This document shows, piece by piece, positions 17,959 through 26,994 of a stretch of 64,000 nt of DNA. The number at the start of each line of letters is the position of its first letter. Position 1 is the first letter of the stretch. The position numbers were made by a program, and so were the translations under genes. Location: positions 105,092-169,091 of the forward strand of contig NZ_FRCS01000015.1 of the NCBI RefSeq assembly GCF_900143005.1, written 5' to 3'. The notes under the pieces are model-generated. The model was not told the origin of the DNA and made no database searches. It saw only the letters and a list, made by a program, of their open reading frames with translations. Origin of the DNA: Cryptosporangium aurantiacum. Its GTDB lineage: Bacteria; Actinomycetota; Actinomycetes; Mycobacteriales; Cryptosporangiaceae.

Positions 17959-18270
17959 GTGCCGACCTACCAGTACCAGTGCACGGCCTGCGGCCACCGG
18001 CTCGACGCGGTTCAGTCGTTCACCGACGCCCCGCTCACCGTCTGCCCGGACTGCGAGGGCTCGCTGCGCAAGCTGTTCTCGTCGGTGGGCGTCGTGTTCA
18101 AGGGCTCTGGCTTCTACCGCACCGACTCGCGGTCGGGCTCCACCAGCTCGGAGCCGGCGAAGACCTCGTCGTCGTCCGAGTCGAGCAAGCCGAAGACCGA
18201 CAGCACGTCCTCGTCGAGCTCCTCTTCGAGCTCGTCGTCGTCGGGCTCCACGTCCAAGGCCGCGGTCTAA
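17959..18270 (+). CDS. FmdB-family zinc-ribbon protein
   Basis: A 103-residue protein starting at GTG 17959 after GGAGGAGG. Residues 1-45 form the zinc ribbon: VPTYQYQCTACGHR and the second pair CPDCEG. The C-terminal half is nearly all Ser with Lys and Thr, coded by repetitive TCG/AGC runs. The mycobacterial homologue Rv0991c is a redox-regulated partner of Hsp70, so a proteostasis role is possible but not shown here. Confidence 0.85.
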   Translation: MPTYQYQCTACGHRLDAVQSFTDAPLTVCPDCEGSLRKLFSSVGVVFKGSGFYRTDSRSGSTSSEPAKTSSSSESSKPKTDSTSSSSSSSSSSSSGSTSKAAV

Positions 18271-18281
18271 CTTCTTTCTCG

Positions 18282-18318
18282 CACTAGCCGGTCCTTACCA
18301 GGTGAGGGCCGGCTAGTG
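18282..18318 (+). terminator. Hairpin terminator after fmdB
   Basis: A 14-bp stem CACTAGCCGGTCCT / AGGGCCGGCTAGTG with one G-U pair, followed by GCGTTTCTCC. It starts 12 bases past the fmdB stop. Confidence 0.75.
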
Positions 18319-18432
18319 GCGTTTCTCCACCGGGGACGCCGTCGTCCACAGCCGGGGCCGTAGCTTCGGCGAGGCGCCGACGGGAGCGCTTAGCCTCGCC
18401 GCGGGCGGCTCGGTCTCGGTGGAGGAGGGCAC

Positions 18433-19164
18433 GTGCGGCGAGCGGAGCGGCTGGAGGCCCCGCGGGTCTGGCTGCCGCGCGGTGGCTGGCGTGGTGGGGT
18501 TCGTGCGGCGTGCGTGTGCGCGCTGGTGGTGACCGCAGCGGCCATCCTCACGTACAACCACAATTCGGACGCTAGACAGCAGGCGAATCCCGGCGCTCCG
18601 CCGTCCGCCGAGCCCGCACCAGCGGGCGGACCGGTGGCCGGCACGTCGCCGGGGGCCTCACCAGGCGTGGGCACGCCGCCGGGCGCGGTGCCGGGCGGGC
18701 CGCCGGGCGCGGTGCCGGGCGGGCCGCCAGGCGCGGGCACGTCACCAGGCGTGGGCGGGCCGCCGGGCGTGGGCGGGTCACCAGGCGTGGGCGGGTCACC
18801 AGGCGTGGGTGCGCCGCCGGGCACCACGCCGGGGGTGGGCGCGGCGCCGGGGGCGTCACCGTCGTCGGGGTGCGAGCCGTCCGGCGCGGCGCCACCCGCC
18901 GGGACCGTGGGGTTCCCGCTCCGGCTGGCCGACCCGGCCGTGCTCGCGGTCGTCCGGGCCGGCGAGCGGGTCGACGTCCTGGTCCGCGCGGGCGGTAACC
19001 GCGCGGACGTCGTCGCCGCCGATCTGCCCGTGCTGCGCAGCGTCGGCGCCGCCGGGGCGCCGGACGGCGTCCTGTACCTGGCCGCTTCCCCCGCGCAAGC
19101 CACCGCCCTGGCGGCGATCGGTCCGGACGCTCAGGTCTCCGTTACAGTGCGGGCGCCCAACTGA
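18433..19164 (+). CDS. CpaB/RcpC-like secreted or anchored protein with PGVG repeats
   Basis: A 243-residue protein starting at GTG 18433 (GGAGGAGGGC upstream). It has a short basic N-terminus and one hydrophobic segment (VRAACVCALVVTAAAILTY). A Pro/Gly repeat region with runs of PGVGG/PPGVG/PGAVPGG covers about residues 60-140. The C-terminal domain of about 90 residues has the pattern LADPAVLAVVRAGERVDVLV and ends with VSVTVRAP. That domain resembles the C-terminal part of Flp-pilus CpaB/RcpC proteins. No pilus genes are nearby. Two 18-bp repeat units are nearly identical in DNA (18,780-18,815), so the repeat number may vary between strains. Confidence 0.55.
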   Translation: MRRAERLEAPRVWLPRGGWRGGVRAACVCALVVTAAAILTYNHNSDARQQANPGAPPSAEPAPAGGPVAGTSPGASPGVGTPPGAVPGGPPGAVPGGPPGAGTSPGVGGPPGVGGSPGVGGSPGVGAPPGTTPGVGAAPGASPSSGCEPSGAAPPAGTVGFPLRLADPAVLAVVRAGERVDVLVRAGGNRADVVAADLPVLRSVGAAGAPDGVLYLAASPAQATALAAIGPDAQVSVTVRAPN

Positions 19165-19279
19165 CGGCTGCGATTCCGGATGCTTCGACGCGGTCCCGGC
19201 GAGGCACATAGCAGTGGGCGTCGTTCCCCCGGCACGGCGCCGACAGCCCCCTCCGTACGAGAAGCTAGAGGACAGCGCG

Positions 19280-19675
19280 ATGCTCAAGGGATTCCGCGAA
19301 TTCATCCGCCGCGGCAACGTGGTCGACCTCGCCGTCGGTGTCGTGATCGGTGCCGCCTTCACCGGTCTCGTCACCCAGTTCGGCAACTCGTTCCTCAAGC
19401 CGCTGATCCAGGTGCTCACCGGCGGCGAGAAGGTCGGCGGAAGGTTCGAGATCCGGGGGGCGATCTTCGACTACGGGGCGTTCATCACCGCGCTCATCGT
19501 GTTCGCGCTGACCGCCGCGGCGCTGTACTTCGTCGTGGTCGCGCCGATGAACCGGCTCAACGAACTGCGCCGCCGCGGCCAGGAGCCGGAGCCCGCGGCC
19601 CCGAGCGAGGAAGTGGTGCTGCTCACCGAGATCCGCGACGCGCTCCGCGACAAGGCCGGCCACCGCCGCTTCTGA
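19280..19675 (+). CDS. mscL: Large-conductance mechanosensitive channel MscL
   Basis: Pore-forming channel that opens under membrane tension. The 131-residue length is normal. The N-terminal amphipathic helix MLKGFREFIRRGNVVDLAVG runs into the first membrane helix, with VIGAAFTGLV lining the pore. The second helix is AFITALIVFALTAAALYFVVV. The C-terminal cytoplasmic bundle includes EVVLLTEIRDAL. The start is ATG 19280. The order fmdB - CpaB-like - mscL is conserved in actinobacteria. Confidence 0.96.
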   Translation: MLKGFREFIRRGNVVDLAVGVVIGAAFTGLVTQFGNSFLKPLIQVLTGGEKVGGRFEIRGAIFDYGAFITALIVFALTAAALYFVVVAPMNRLNELRRRGQEPEPAAPSEEVVLLTEIRDALRDKAGHRRF

Positions 19676-19696
19676 GCGCGCGGCGTCGACCCGCGT

Positions 19697-19750
19697 GGAA
19701 GCGCTGCACACTTTGTGCCCCTCTGACGGCACAAAGTGTGCAGCGCTTCC
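19697..19750. terminator. Perfect 23-bp inverted repeat between convergent genes
   Basis: The arms 19697-19719 and 19728-19750 are exact reverse complements, with an 8-nt loop. The motif GCGCTGCACACTTTGTGC sits inside each arm. It lies 21 bases past the mscL stop and 23 before the stop of the small gene on the other strand, so it is most likely a bidirectional terminator. Confidence 0.75.
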
Positions 19751-19773
19751 CGCACTTTCCCTACAGCGGGCCG

Positions 19774-19938
19774 CTAGTCCCAGTGGGGTGGGCGGTTTTC
19801 TAGGAGTTCCAGGTCTCGCAGCTTCCGCGCGGCCGCGTCCCGCCAGTCGGAGTCGATGTCGTCAGCGGTCTGGTCGGGAAGCACAACGATGTCGGTGTCG
19901 TCGATCATCGGGACCTCGCGCTCGTCGTCCGACGCCAT
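19774..19938 (-). CDS. Small acidic actinobacterial protein, 54 aa
   Basis: The protein starts at ATG 19938 with AGAGGGGAA upstream. It contains DDTDIVVLPDQTADDID and ends RPPHWD. Many actinobacteria encode small proteins with the pattern DIVVLPDQT...RPPH.D, all of unknown function. It is acidic, with no membrane segment and no cysteines. Confidence 0.6.
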   Translation of the reverse strand: MASDDEREVPMIDDTDIVVLPDQTADDIDSDWRDAAARKLRDLELLENRPPHWD

Positions 19939-20043
19939 GCTCGTCGTTCCCCTCTCTTGCATGATCCGGCCCGCGCGCCGCGGTCGCGGCATCGATGTGG
20001 CCGCCGACCACCCTACGCGGCTCGCGGCGGAGCCGGTTCCCGC

Positions 20044-22695
20044 TCAGGGCACCAGTTTCTGGGCATAACGAGCCTCCCGCCGGATCGTCTCCGGCCGCCA
20101 TCGCATGGCTGTTGTTTCGCCGTTACGCCAAAGTTCAACCTGGTCGGTGTAGTGGTCGGAGAACGGGTGACCGGACTGGCCAGTCAGGTTCACCCACCGT
20201 GATCGATCGAGGTCGGCCAGGTCCACGACCATCCGCATCGACGGCACCCACACCACCTCGTAGCCCTCGGACGGGGTCCACCCGGTCGCGTCGACCAGGC
20301 TGCTCCCACCGGCCACCGGATACGGCCCCCGGTTGAACATCGCCTCCACCATGCCGACGCCCGACTCCCCCAGCGACTGGTTCCGGATCGTGAGCGTGTG
20401 CAGGTCGCCCCACCGCCACTCGGAGGGGTCGTCGCCGAGCCGCTCGGTCAGCTCGTCCGCCGCGTCCCGCAGCGCGGCGCGCACGATGTCGTCCCGCTGC
20501 TCGACAGTGCTCGTACTCTTCTCGTCCCACCAGGGGGAATCCGAGTTCCGCAGGAGCGCGGTCACGACCTCGAACCAGCGGCTCCCGCCGTCCGGCGGAG
20601 CGTCGTCCGGCAGCTCGTCGAACGTCCGCAGCAGCAGGTGCCGCCAGACCGCGTTGAAGTACGCCGCGGCCGCCGAACTCTCCGACTGGTGGAAGTCCCA
20701 CTCGGCCAGCAGGTCACGAGCCGCGCGCACCCGCGGCGGGACCCCTCCGACGAAGTCGACGCCGGTCAGCACCGGCACCAGCTCGGGTGCGAGCCCGCTC
20801 CAGGTGTCGATCTGGATCGCGCTCATGTCCTCGACGCCGACCTTGCCGGTGCTGAACTTCGCCTGCAGCAGCGCGTCGATGCGCGCGCTGCGGTAGCCGT
20901 AGTCCCAGTCGTACCCGAGCATCGGTCCCGCGCCCTCGCGCACCGGCGCTTGGTTCGCCGTGACGATGTACCCGGACGGCGGGTTGTACGCGTACGGCAT
21001 CTGCGCGAACGGCACCGCACCCACCCAGTCGTAGCTGGGGTTCCAGCCGGGCGCCGGGAAGAGGCCGTCTCCGCTGCCCCGGATCGGGATCGTGCCCGGC
21101 GCCTGATAACCGATGTTGCCGTCGACGTCGGCGTAGATCATGTTCTGCGCCGGTACGGCGAACTGCGTGGCGGCGGCGCGGAAATCATCGAACGTGGCCG
21201 CGCGGTTCAGCGCGAACATCGCGTCCATCGTGCGGCTGGGCTGCAGCGCCGTCCAGCTCAGCGCGACCGCGTACGCCGGATCGGCCGGGCGGGCCTGCTG
21301 GGTGGGGATGCCGCCCTCGTCGACGCCCGGTTTCGCGCCGACCTCGCGCAGGTCGGCGTCCTGGTCGGACAGCAGCGGGCCGTGGATCGTGCTGCGCACG
21401 GTCAGCGTGACGTCGTCCCCGCCGGCGACCTTGATCCGCTCGGTGCGGCGGACCAGCGGCACCTGCTCGCCGTCACGCTCGTAGGTGTTGCCCTGCACGC
21501 GCTCCAGGAACAGGTCAGCGACGTCCGGCCCCAGGTTCGTGAAGCCCCAGGCGACCTTCGCGTTGTGGCCGATCACCACCCCCGGCACACCGGAGAAGCT
21601 GAAACCGCTCACGTCGAACGGGCAGGCCGCGCTCCGCTTCGTGCAGTGCAGGCCGACCTGGTACCAGATCGACGGCATAACCGGCCCGAGGTGCGGGTCG
21701 TTGGCCAGCAGCGGCTTCCCGGTCGTCGTCCGGCTGCCGCCGACCACCCAGGAGTTCGACCCGATGCCCTCGCCGCTCGTCCCCAGCAGCTCGGGTAGCC
21801 GGTCGAGGCCGGCGCCGAGCGTGTCGAGCCGACCGCCCAGCTCGGTGAGCGCGGTGCGGACCGCGGCCTGGTCCGCGGTCTCGGTGCCGCCTCCACTGCC
21901 CCGTGCGGTGCGGCCCTCCGTGCTCGACGCCGACCGGCTCCCGCTCGGCGGCACGGTGGCGGTGGGCCGGAACGTGCCGTCCACGACCGCACCGGACGTG
22001 AGGATCGGCGGGTGCTCGTCGTACGGGTACTGCGGGTAGAGCTGGTTGATCCGCTCCCAGTCGAACCCGGCGGCGAGGAGCCGCGCCCGGTCCAGCTCCT
22101 CGCTCATGTTGCTGCGCAGGTCCCACGCCATCGCCTTCAACCACGACAGGCTGTCGACCGGCGTCCACGGCTCGATCTCGTAGCCGGAGTTCTGCAGCTT
22201 CAGCACCGCGTACTCGAGGCCCGCGGAGTTGCCCGAATGCTCGTCGATCCACGCGTTGACGCCGTCGGCGTACGACTGGAGCCAGCGACGGGTGTCGGCG
22301 GAGAGCAGCGGCAGTTCCTCCTCGGCGACGCGTCGCCAGCCCATCGTCCGGATGTACCGGTCGGTCTCCACCTGCGAGGGCCCGAACAACTCGGCGAGGC
22401 GGCCGGACGTGATGTGGCGGCGGAAGTCCATCTCCCAGAAACGGTCGACCGCGTGCAGGTATCCCTCGGCCCGGAACAGGTCGTCGGCGTTGTCCGCGTA
22501 GACCTGCGGGATGCCCTGGGCGTCGCGATAGACCTGGACCGACGAGTCGAGGCCGGGCACCCGCACGGTGCCTGTGTAGTCGGGCAGCGACGCACGGATC
22601 GTGAAGAACACGGTGGTCCCTACGACGCAGGCCAGGACGACCAGGACGACGAGGAGGGACAGACCGATTCGGCGCACAATCCGTACGGCGTTCAC
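20044..22695 (-). CDS. Penicillin acylase family (Ntn-hydrolase), 883 aa
   Basis: Secreted or membrane-anchored amidase that matures by autocleavage. The GTG at 22695 gives a basic N-terminus and a membrane helix (LSLLVVLVVLACVVGTTVFF). The alpha chain comes next, then a linker rich in Ser, Thr and Gly near residues 245-290, and the beta chain begins at the nucleophile serine in GIGSNSWVVGG near residue 317. The substrate pocket segment PLLANDPHLG is typical. Family members cleave penicillins, aculeacin or acyl-homoserine lactones. This one may be a quorum-quenching or cell-envelope amidase, but the substrate is not readable. It is divergent from the MBL hydrolase gene. Confidence 0.85.
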   Translation of the reverse strand: MNAVRIVRRIGLSLLVVLVVLACVVGTTVFFTIRASLPDYTGTVRVPGLDSSVQVYRDAQGIPQVYADNADDLFRAEGYLHAVDRFWEMDFRRHITSGRLAELFGPSQVETDRYIRTMGWRRVAEEELPLLSADTRRWLQSYADGVNAWIDEHSGNSAGLEYAVLKLQNSGYEIEPWTPVDSLSWLKAMAWDLRSNMSEELDRARLLAAGFDWERINQLYPQYPYDEHPPILTSGAVVDGTFRPTATVPPSGSRSASSTEGRTARGSGGGTETADQAAVRTALTELGGRLDTLGAGLDRLPELLGTSGEGIGSNSWVVGGSRTTTGKPLLANDPHLGPVMPSIWYQVGLHCTKRSAACPFDVSGFSFSGVPGVVIGHNAKVAWGFTNLGPDVADLFLERVQGNTYERDGEQVPLVRRTERIKVAGGDDVTLTVRSTIHGPLLSDQDADLREVGAKPGVDEGGIPTQQARPADPAYAVALSWTALQPSRTMDAMFALNRAATFDDFRAAATQFAVPAQNMIYADVDGNIGYQAPGTIPIRGSGDGLFPAPGWNPSYDWVGAVPFAQMPYAYNPPSGYIVTANQAPVREGAGPMLGYDWDYGYRSARIDALLQAKFSTGKVGVEDMSAIQIDTWSGLAPELVPVLTGVDFVGGVPPRVRAARDLLAEWDFHQSESSAAAAYFNAVWRHLLLRTFDELPDDAPPDGGSRWFEVVTALLRNSDSPWWDEKSTSTVEQRDDIVRAALRDAADELTERLGDDPSEWRWGDLHTLTIRNQSLGESGVGMVEAMFNRGPYPVAGGSSLVDATGWTPSEGYEVVWVPSMRMVVDLADLDRSRWVNLTGQSGHPFSDHYTDQVELWRNGETTAMRWRPETIRREARYAQKLVP

Positions 22696-22893
22696 AGTCG
22701 GCGACCTTAGGGCCTCCGACCGACAGCGTCTCCGGCGCGACCGCCACCTGGTGATAACTCGGTGGCCTGTGGATGACCGCAGACGGCTCGCCACCCGTGG
22801 TTAGCCTGGAAGTTACTCAGGAGCTCAGCGCCGACAGTGTCGCCGGCGCGCGCCCGGCACCTCGCCCGGTGCGCTCGCGGAGAGGGGTGGCTC

Positions 22894-23895
22894 ATGTTGG
22901 ACGCCGACCGGCTCGCCCGGGCCCGTCGTACCCGGATCAACGCCGAACGTCGCCGTCGCGGCGAGCGGATCTGGCCGGAAACGTTCGCCGACCGGCTGAC
23001 CAGCCCGCTGCCCGGGCCCCGTGAGCAGTGGCAACTGTTCCGGCACGGCCGGCCACCGGTCGATCGCACCGACGTTGTGCGCATCCCGGTCGACCGGTCC
23101 GGGCTGCTTCGGGCCACCGGTCAGGAGCAGACCGTCGTCACCTGGGTCGGGCACGCCACGTTCGTCCTGCAGATCGGGGGGCTCACCGTGCTCACCGACC
23201 CGATCTGGTCGGACGCGATGCCCGGCGTGACCCGCCGGCTGACTCCGCCCGGCATCGCCTGGGCCGAGCTGCCGCCGATCGACGCGGTGGTGATCAGCCA
23301 CAACCACTACGACCACCTGGACGCTCCGACGATCCGCCGGTTGCCGCGCGACACCCCGGTGTTCGTCCCGGCCGCACTCGGCGAGTGGTTCGAGCGCCGT
23401 GGGTTCACCCAGGTCACCGAGTTCGACTGGTGGGAGTCCACGACGCTGGCCGGGGTCAGCTTCGACTTCGTGCCCGCGCACCACTGGAGCAGGCGGTCGC
23501 TCACCGACACCTGCAAGACGCTCTGGGGCGGGTGGGTGATGACCGACGACAGCGGCCGGCGCGTCTACTTCGCCGGCGACACCGGCTACGGGCACTGGTT
23601 CGGCGAGATCGGTCGCCGGTACCCGGGCATCGACGTGGCGCTGCTGCCGATCGGGGCGTACCACCCGCGCTGGTTCATGCAGCCGGTGCACCTCGACCCG
23701 GAGGAGGCGGTCCGGGCCTGCGGCGACCTCGGCGCGAGCCGGATGGCGACGATGCACTGGGGCACGTTCGTGCTCACCAGCGAGCCGCTCACCGAACCGC
23801 GCGAGCGGGCACAGCGCGCGTGGGCCGCGGCGGGCCGCCCCCGCGACGATCTCTGGGACCTCGCGGTCGGCGAATCCCGTCCCCTCCCCCACTGA
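22894..23895 (+). CDS. MBL-fold metal-dependent hydrolase (NAPE-PLD / UlaG-like)
   Basis: A 333-residue metallo-beta-lactamase-fold enzyme, starting at ATG 22894 after GAGAGGGG. The metal motif is VISHNHYDHLD near residue 133 (HxHxDH type, with Asn in the spacer). It has a second His in PAHHWSRR near residue 200, the bridging Asp in YFAGDTGYG near residue 226, and a late His in MATMHWGTF near residue 285. The strand GHATFVLQIGGLTVLTDPIW is typical of the NAPE-PLD / UlaG-like group, which includes phosphodiesterases. The substrate is not known. Confidence 0.85.
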   Translation: MLDADRLARARRTRINAERRRRGERIWPETFADRLTSPLPGPREQWQLFRHGRPPVDRTDVVRIPVDRSGLLRATGQEQTVVTWVGHATFVLQIGGLTVLTDPIWSDAMPGVTRRLTPPGIAWAELPPIDAVVISHNHYDHLDAPTIRRLPRDTPVFVPAALGEWFERRGFTQVTEFDWWESTTLAGVSFDFVPAHHWSRRSLTDTCKTLWGGWVMTDDSGRRVYFAGDTGYGHWFGEIGRRYPGIDVALLPIGAYHPRWFMQPVHLDPEEAVRACGDLGASRMATMHWGTFVLTSEPLTEPRERAQRAWAAAGRPRDDLWDLAVGESRPLPH

Positions 23896-23902
23896 CCCCG
23901 CC

Positions 23903-23921
23903 CCGGCGGTCGCGCCGCCGG
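23903..23921. terminator. Short GC hairpin between convergent genes
   Basis: A 7-bp stem CCGGCGG / CCGCCGG with a 5-nt loop, placed between the MBL stop and the TetR stop. Confidence 0.5.
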
Positions 23922-23925
23922 AAAG

Positions 23926-24732
23926 CTACTCCTCGGGCGTCAGAGCCGCGCCGCCGAGTTGGACGTATCCCTCCAGGTGAATACGCAGCATCCGGCGCGC
24001 CTGCAGGAGCACCTCCTCGTCCCCGTGCGGATCGCGGCTGAACGCGAACTTGATCAGCGCATCGGCGACCTTCGTCGTGGTCAGCAGCGCGAGCCGCAAC
24101 GCAGCCGTGTCGAGGACACCGAACCGCGCGTGCAGCAGGCTCGCGACCCGCCCGGCCACGACCGAGTCGTTGTCCTGCGTCGGGTCCAGCAGGTGCGTGT
24201 CGACGATGTCGCCGAACCGCACCGCCCGGAACCCCGGGTGGTGCCTGCACAGGTCGACGTAGATGTCGAAGGCCGCGTCGACGGTGTCGTACCAGTGCTC
24301 GAAGTGCGCCTCGACCACGGCGGCGTCCAGCCGCTCCGCGAACACCGCCAGGTTCCGTGCCGACAGCGCCTTGACGGCAGCGCGCTTGTCCGCGAAGAAC
24401 TGGTAGAACGACCCCGGCGACACCCGCGCCCTCCGCGCGATGAGGCTCGTCGTCGTGGCCTCGTAGCCGCGCTCGGCCACCAGCTCACCGGCCGCGTCGA
24501 GGATCCGTTCGACCCGCAGACGGCTGCGCTGCTGGCTGGGCAGCCGGCGGAGCGGCTCCGCTGCGGAGTGCTCCGTGAGCCAGACGTCGGGCGCCGACTG
24601 GCCCTCCCGAGTTCCGTCACGACCCGGGCCGTTGCCGGGTCCACGTCTCGTCCCCGGGCGGGCACCCGCGCGGGCTCCGAGTGGCCGTGACGGCTTTCCG
24701 GGGATCTGCGACGTCTGTCGGACTGTGGTCAC
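23926..24732 (-). CDS. TetR-family transcriptional regulator
   Basis: A 268-residue regulator. A basic N-terminal tail of about 60 residues (GARAGARPGTRRGPGNG) precedes the helix-turn-helix domain. That domain starts at RVERILDAAGELVAERGYEA and continues to SPGSFYQFFADKRAAVKALS. The ligand-binding domain follows. The start is uncertain: GTG 24732 has CCAGGAGA upstream, while ATG 24771 is in the same frame. It is divergent from the aldolase/racemase-fold gene at 24,835 and may control it. Confidence 0.8.
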   Translation of the reverse strand: MTTVRQTSQIPGKPSRPLGARAGARPGTRRGPGNGPGRDGTREGQSAPDVWLTEHSAAEPLRRLPSQQRSRLRVERILDAAGELVAERGYEATTTSLIARRARVSPGSFYQFFADKRAAVKALSARNLAVFAERLDAAVVEAHFEHWYDTVDAAFDIYVDLCRHHPGFRAVRFGDIVDTHLLDPTQDNDSVVAGRVASLLHARFGVLDTAALRLALLTTTKVADALIKFAFSRDPHGDEEVLLQARRMLRIHLEGYVQLGGAALTPEE

Positions 24733-24834
24733 GGATCGAGTATCTCCTGGGAAGTCGCTTCGGAGGTGCATGGCCGGTCTTAGGCTGTCCACCGGCCCGA
24801 TCCGGACCCCTGCGACGACAACTGGAGGCGCCGG

Positions 24835-26949
24835 ATGGAACGGCCCGGCAACTCGGCCGACGATTCGCCTGGTCACGCGGGTATTTCCGACGCGCAGGGG
24901 GGCGCCGACGACGCGGCGACACTCCCGCGAGAGGTGACGCGAACCGCCGGGGAAGAGCCGCCGACGCCAACTCCACGGCAACGCCCGAGCACGGCGCGCC
25001 GCGATCTCGGCGCGCCGGAGCCGCCCACCCAGCCGATCGAACCGGGCACCCGCCCGATTCCTCCGGACGCCGCTGCCCGCCCCGCCCGGGCCGCCTCGCG
25101 CCCGGACTCCACGAACGGCCCGACCACGCCCGGCCCGGCCGGTCCGGTGCCGTCGGAGGCACCCACGCGACCGCTGCCTGCCGCGCGGCCGGCCCCGCCC
25201 GGAAGCGATCTGCCTTCCGGGACACAACCCGGACAACCCGCGAGACGCCCCGGCCCGCGGCTCCCGCACGGCCCCCACGGCGAACCGACCGAGCCACACC
25301 CGGCCAACCCGCCGCACGGCCCGCACGGCGAACCGACCGAGCCACGCCCGGCCCGCACCCCCTCGCCCGCACCCGGCCCGTCCCCAACCCCACCGGCCCG
25401 CGATGCCGGATCGGCCCGCGAGACCGGATCAGCCCGCGAAACCCGCGATGCCGGATCAGCCCGCGAGGCCAGGGCCCGCGAGACCGCGTCCCGGAATGCC
25501 GCAGCGGCCCGCGAGGCCGGATCGGCCCGCGAGTCCGCGGCACCCCGCGAGGCCCCGCCCCGCGATGCCGCCTCGGCTCGCGGTGGCGCCGCGCGTGGCG
25601 TCCGCGAAGAAGGAACGGGAACCGGACGGCGGCGTTGGTTCGGGCTCCGCGCAGCGGAGCGCACGGCTGAACCTGAACCGGACGTCGAGCCCGACCGCAG
25701 CGGGACGCGTTCACCGAACCACCTCGCGCCGGAAGCCGTCTTCGCCCGCCTGGAGGCGGCCACCGCCCACCTCGAGCCACCGTTCGCGGTGCTCGACCGC
25801 ACCGCGTTCCGGGCGAACGCGGTGGCGCTGACCCGGCGGGCGGCCGGGACGCCGATCCGGCTGGCCAGCAAGTCGCTGCGGTGCCGCACGGCGCTGATCG
25901 AGGCGCTGTCACTGGACGGGTTCGCCGGAGTGCTGGCCTACACGCTGCCCGAAGCGCTCTGGCTGGCCGAGGGCGAGGGCGCCAGCGCGTTCAGCGACGT
26001 CGTCGTGGGCTACCCGACCGCGAACCGGGCGGCGCTGGCCCAGTTGGCCGGGTCCGAGCGGCTCGCCGAGCGGGTCACGCTGATGATCGACTCCGTCGAC
26101 CAGCTCGATCTGATCGACGACGTCGCGCCGCCCGGCCAGCGCGCCGAGATCCAGGTGTGCCTCGACCTCGATTCCTCGCTCAAGCTCGCCGGTGATCGCT
26201 TGCACATCGGCGTCCGGCGGTCGCCGATCCACACCGCAGCCGACGCCGCGGTGCTGGCCCGCCGGGTCGCGCTCCGGCCGGGGTTCCGGATCGTCGGGCT
26301 GATGTCGTACGAGGCGCAGATCGCCGGTGTCGGCGACGCGCCGCCCGGCCGTTTCCTGCGTGGGCTCGCGGTGCGCTGGATGCAGCGTCGGTCCTGGGGT
26401 GAGCTGCTCGAACGGCGGGCCAAGGTGGTCGACGCCGTGCAGTACTCGCTGCAGCAGGTCGGCGCCGGGCCGCTGCGGTTCGTCAACGCCGGTGGCACCG
26501 GCAGCGTCGAGAAGACCGCGGCCGATCCGGTGGTCACCGAGGTCGCCGCCGGTTCCGGCCTCTACGGCCCGACGCTGTTCGACGCCTACCGCACGTTCAC
26601 GCCCCGACCGGCGGCGATGTTCGCGGTCCAGGTCGTGCGCCGACCGGCGCGCGGCTGGGTCACCGCGGCGGGCGGCGGCTGGGTCGCCTCCGGGCCGCCC
26701 GGACCGGACCGCCTCCCGACGCCGGTCTACCCGCCCGGGCTGACGATGGCGCCGACCGAGATGGCCGGCGAGGTCCAGACGCCGCTGCGTGGGGACGCCG
26801 CCGACACGCTGAAGCTCGGCGACCGCGTCTGGTTCCGGCACGCGAAGGCCGGCGAGCTGTGCGAGCACGTCGACGTGCTGCACGTGGTCGACGGCGACCG
26901 GGTGGTGGACGTCGTTCCCACCTACCGGGGCGAAGGCCGAGCATTCTGA
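24835..26949 (+). CDS. Alanine-racemase-fold (D-threonine aldolase-like) PLP protein with long disordered N-terminus
   Basis: A 704-residue protein. Residues about 1-285 are low-complexity Pro/Arg/Ala/Glu sequence with repeats such as HGPHGEPTEP and SARETGSARE. Residues about 290-704 form a PLP-dependent alanine-racemase-type barrel: the region FRANAVALTRRAAGTPIRLA precedes the Lys in the position expected for the PLP lysine (RLASKSLRC near residue 344). The C-terminal segment FRHAKAGELCEHVDVLHVV matches the D-threonine aldolase group, where metal-binding His and Cys sit. Homologues are annotated amino acid deaminase/aldolase and are often next to a lactone oxidase, as here. The N-terminal extension is much longer than in homologues, so the real start could be internal. 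Confidence 0.7.
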   Translation: MERPGNSADDSPGHAGISDAQGGADDAATLPREVTRTAGEEPPTPTPRQRPSTARRDLGAPEPPTQPIEPGTRPIPPDAAARPARAASRPDSTNGPTTPGPAGPVPSEAPTRPLPAARPAPPGSDLPSGTQPGQPARRPGPRLPHGPHGEPTEPHPANPPHGPHGEPTEPRPARTPSPAPGPSPTPPARDAGSARETGSARETRDAGSAREARARETASRNAAAAREAGSARESAAPREAPPRDAASARGGAARGVREEGTGTGRRRWFGLRAAERTAEPEPDVEPDRSGTRSPNHLAPEAVFARLEAATAHLEPPFAVLDRTAFRANAVALTRRAAGTPIRLASKSLRCRTALIEALSLDGFAGVLAYTLPEALWLAEGEGASAFSDVVVGYPTANRAALAQLAGSERLAERVTLMIDSVDQLDLIDDVAPPGQRAEIQVCLDLDSSLKLAGDRLHIGVRRSPIHTAADAAVLARRVALRPGFRIVGLMSYEAQIAGVGDAPPGRFLRGLAVRWMQRRSWGELLERRAKVVDAVQYSLQQVGAGPLRFVNAGGTGSVEKTAADPVVTEVAAGSGLYGPTLFDAYRTFTPRPAAMFAVQVVRRPARGWVTAAGGGWVASGPPGPDRLPTPVYPPGLTMAPTEMAGEVQTPLRGDAADTLKLGDRVWFRHAKAGELCEHVDVLHVVDGDRVVDVVPTYRGEGRAF

Positions 26950-26994
26950 TGGGGCAATTCTGACCGTGATCGCGACGAGACTGCGGAGCTGCCG

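Noticed and set aside
18660..18840. CRISPR or other spacer-type repeat in the CpaB-like gene
   Set aside because: The repeats keep the reading frame and code a PGVG protein repeat.
19995..20336. Plus-strand frame downstream of mscL
   Set aside because: It is antisense to the penicillin acylase gene, with random-looking composition.
24772..25326. Extended N-terminus of the TetR protein
   Set aside because: It would run antisense across the PLP-enzyme gene and lacks a ribosome site.
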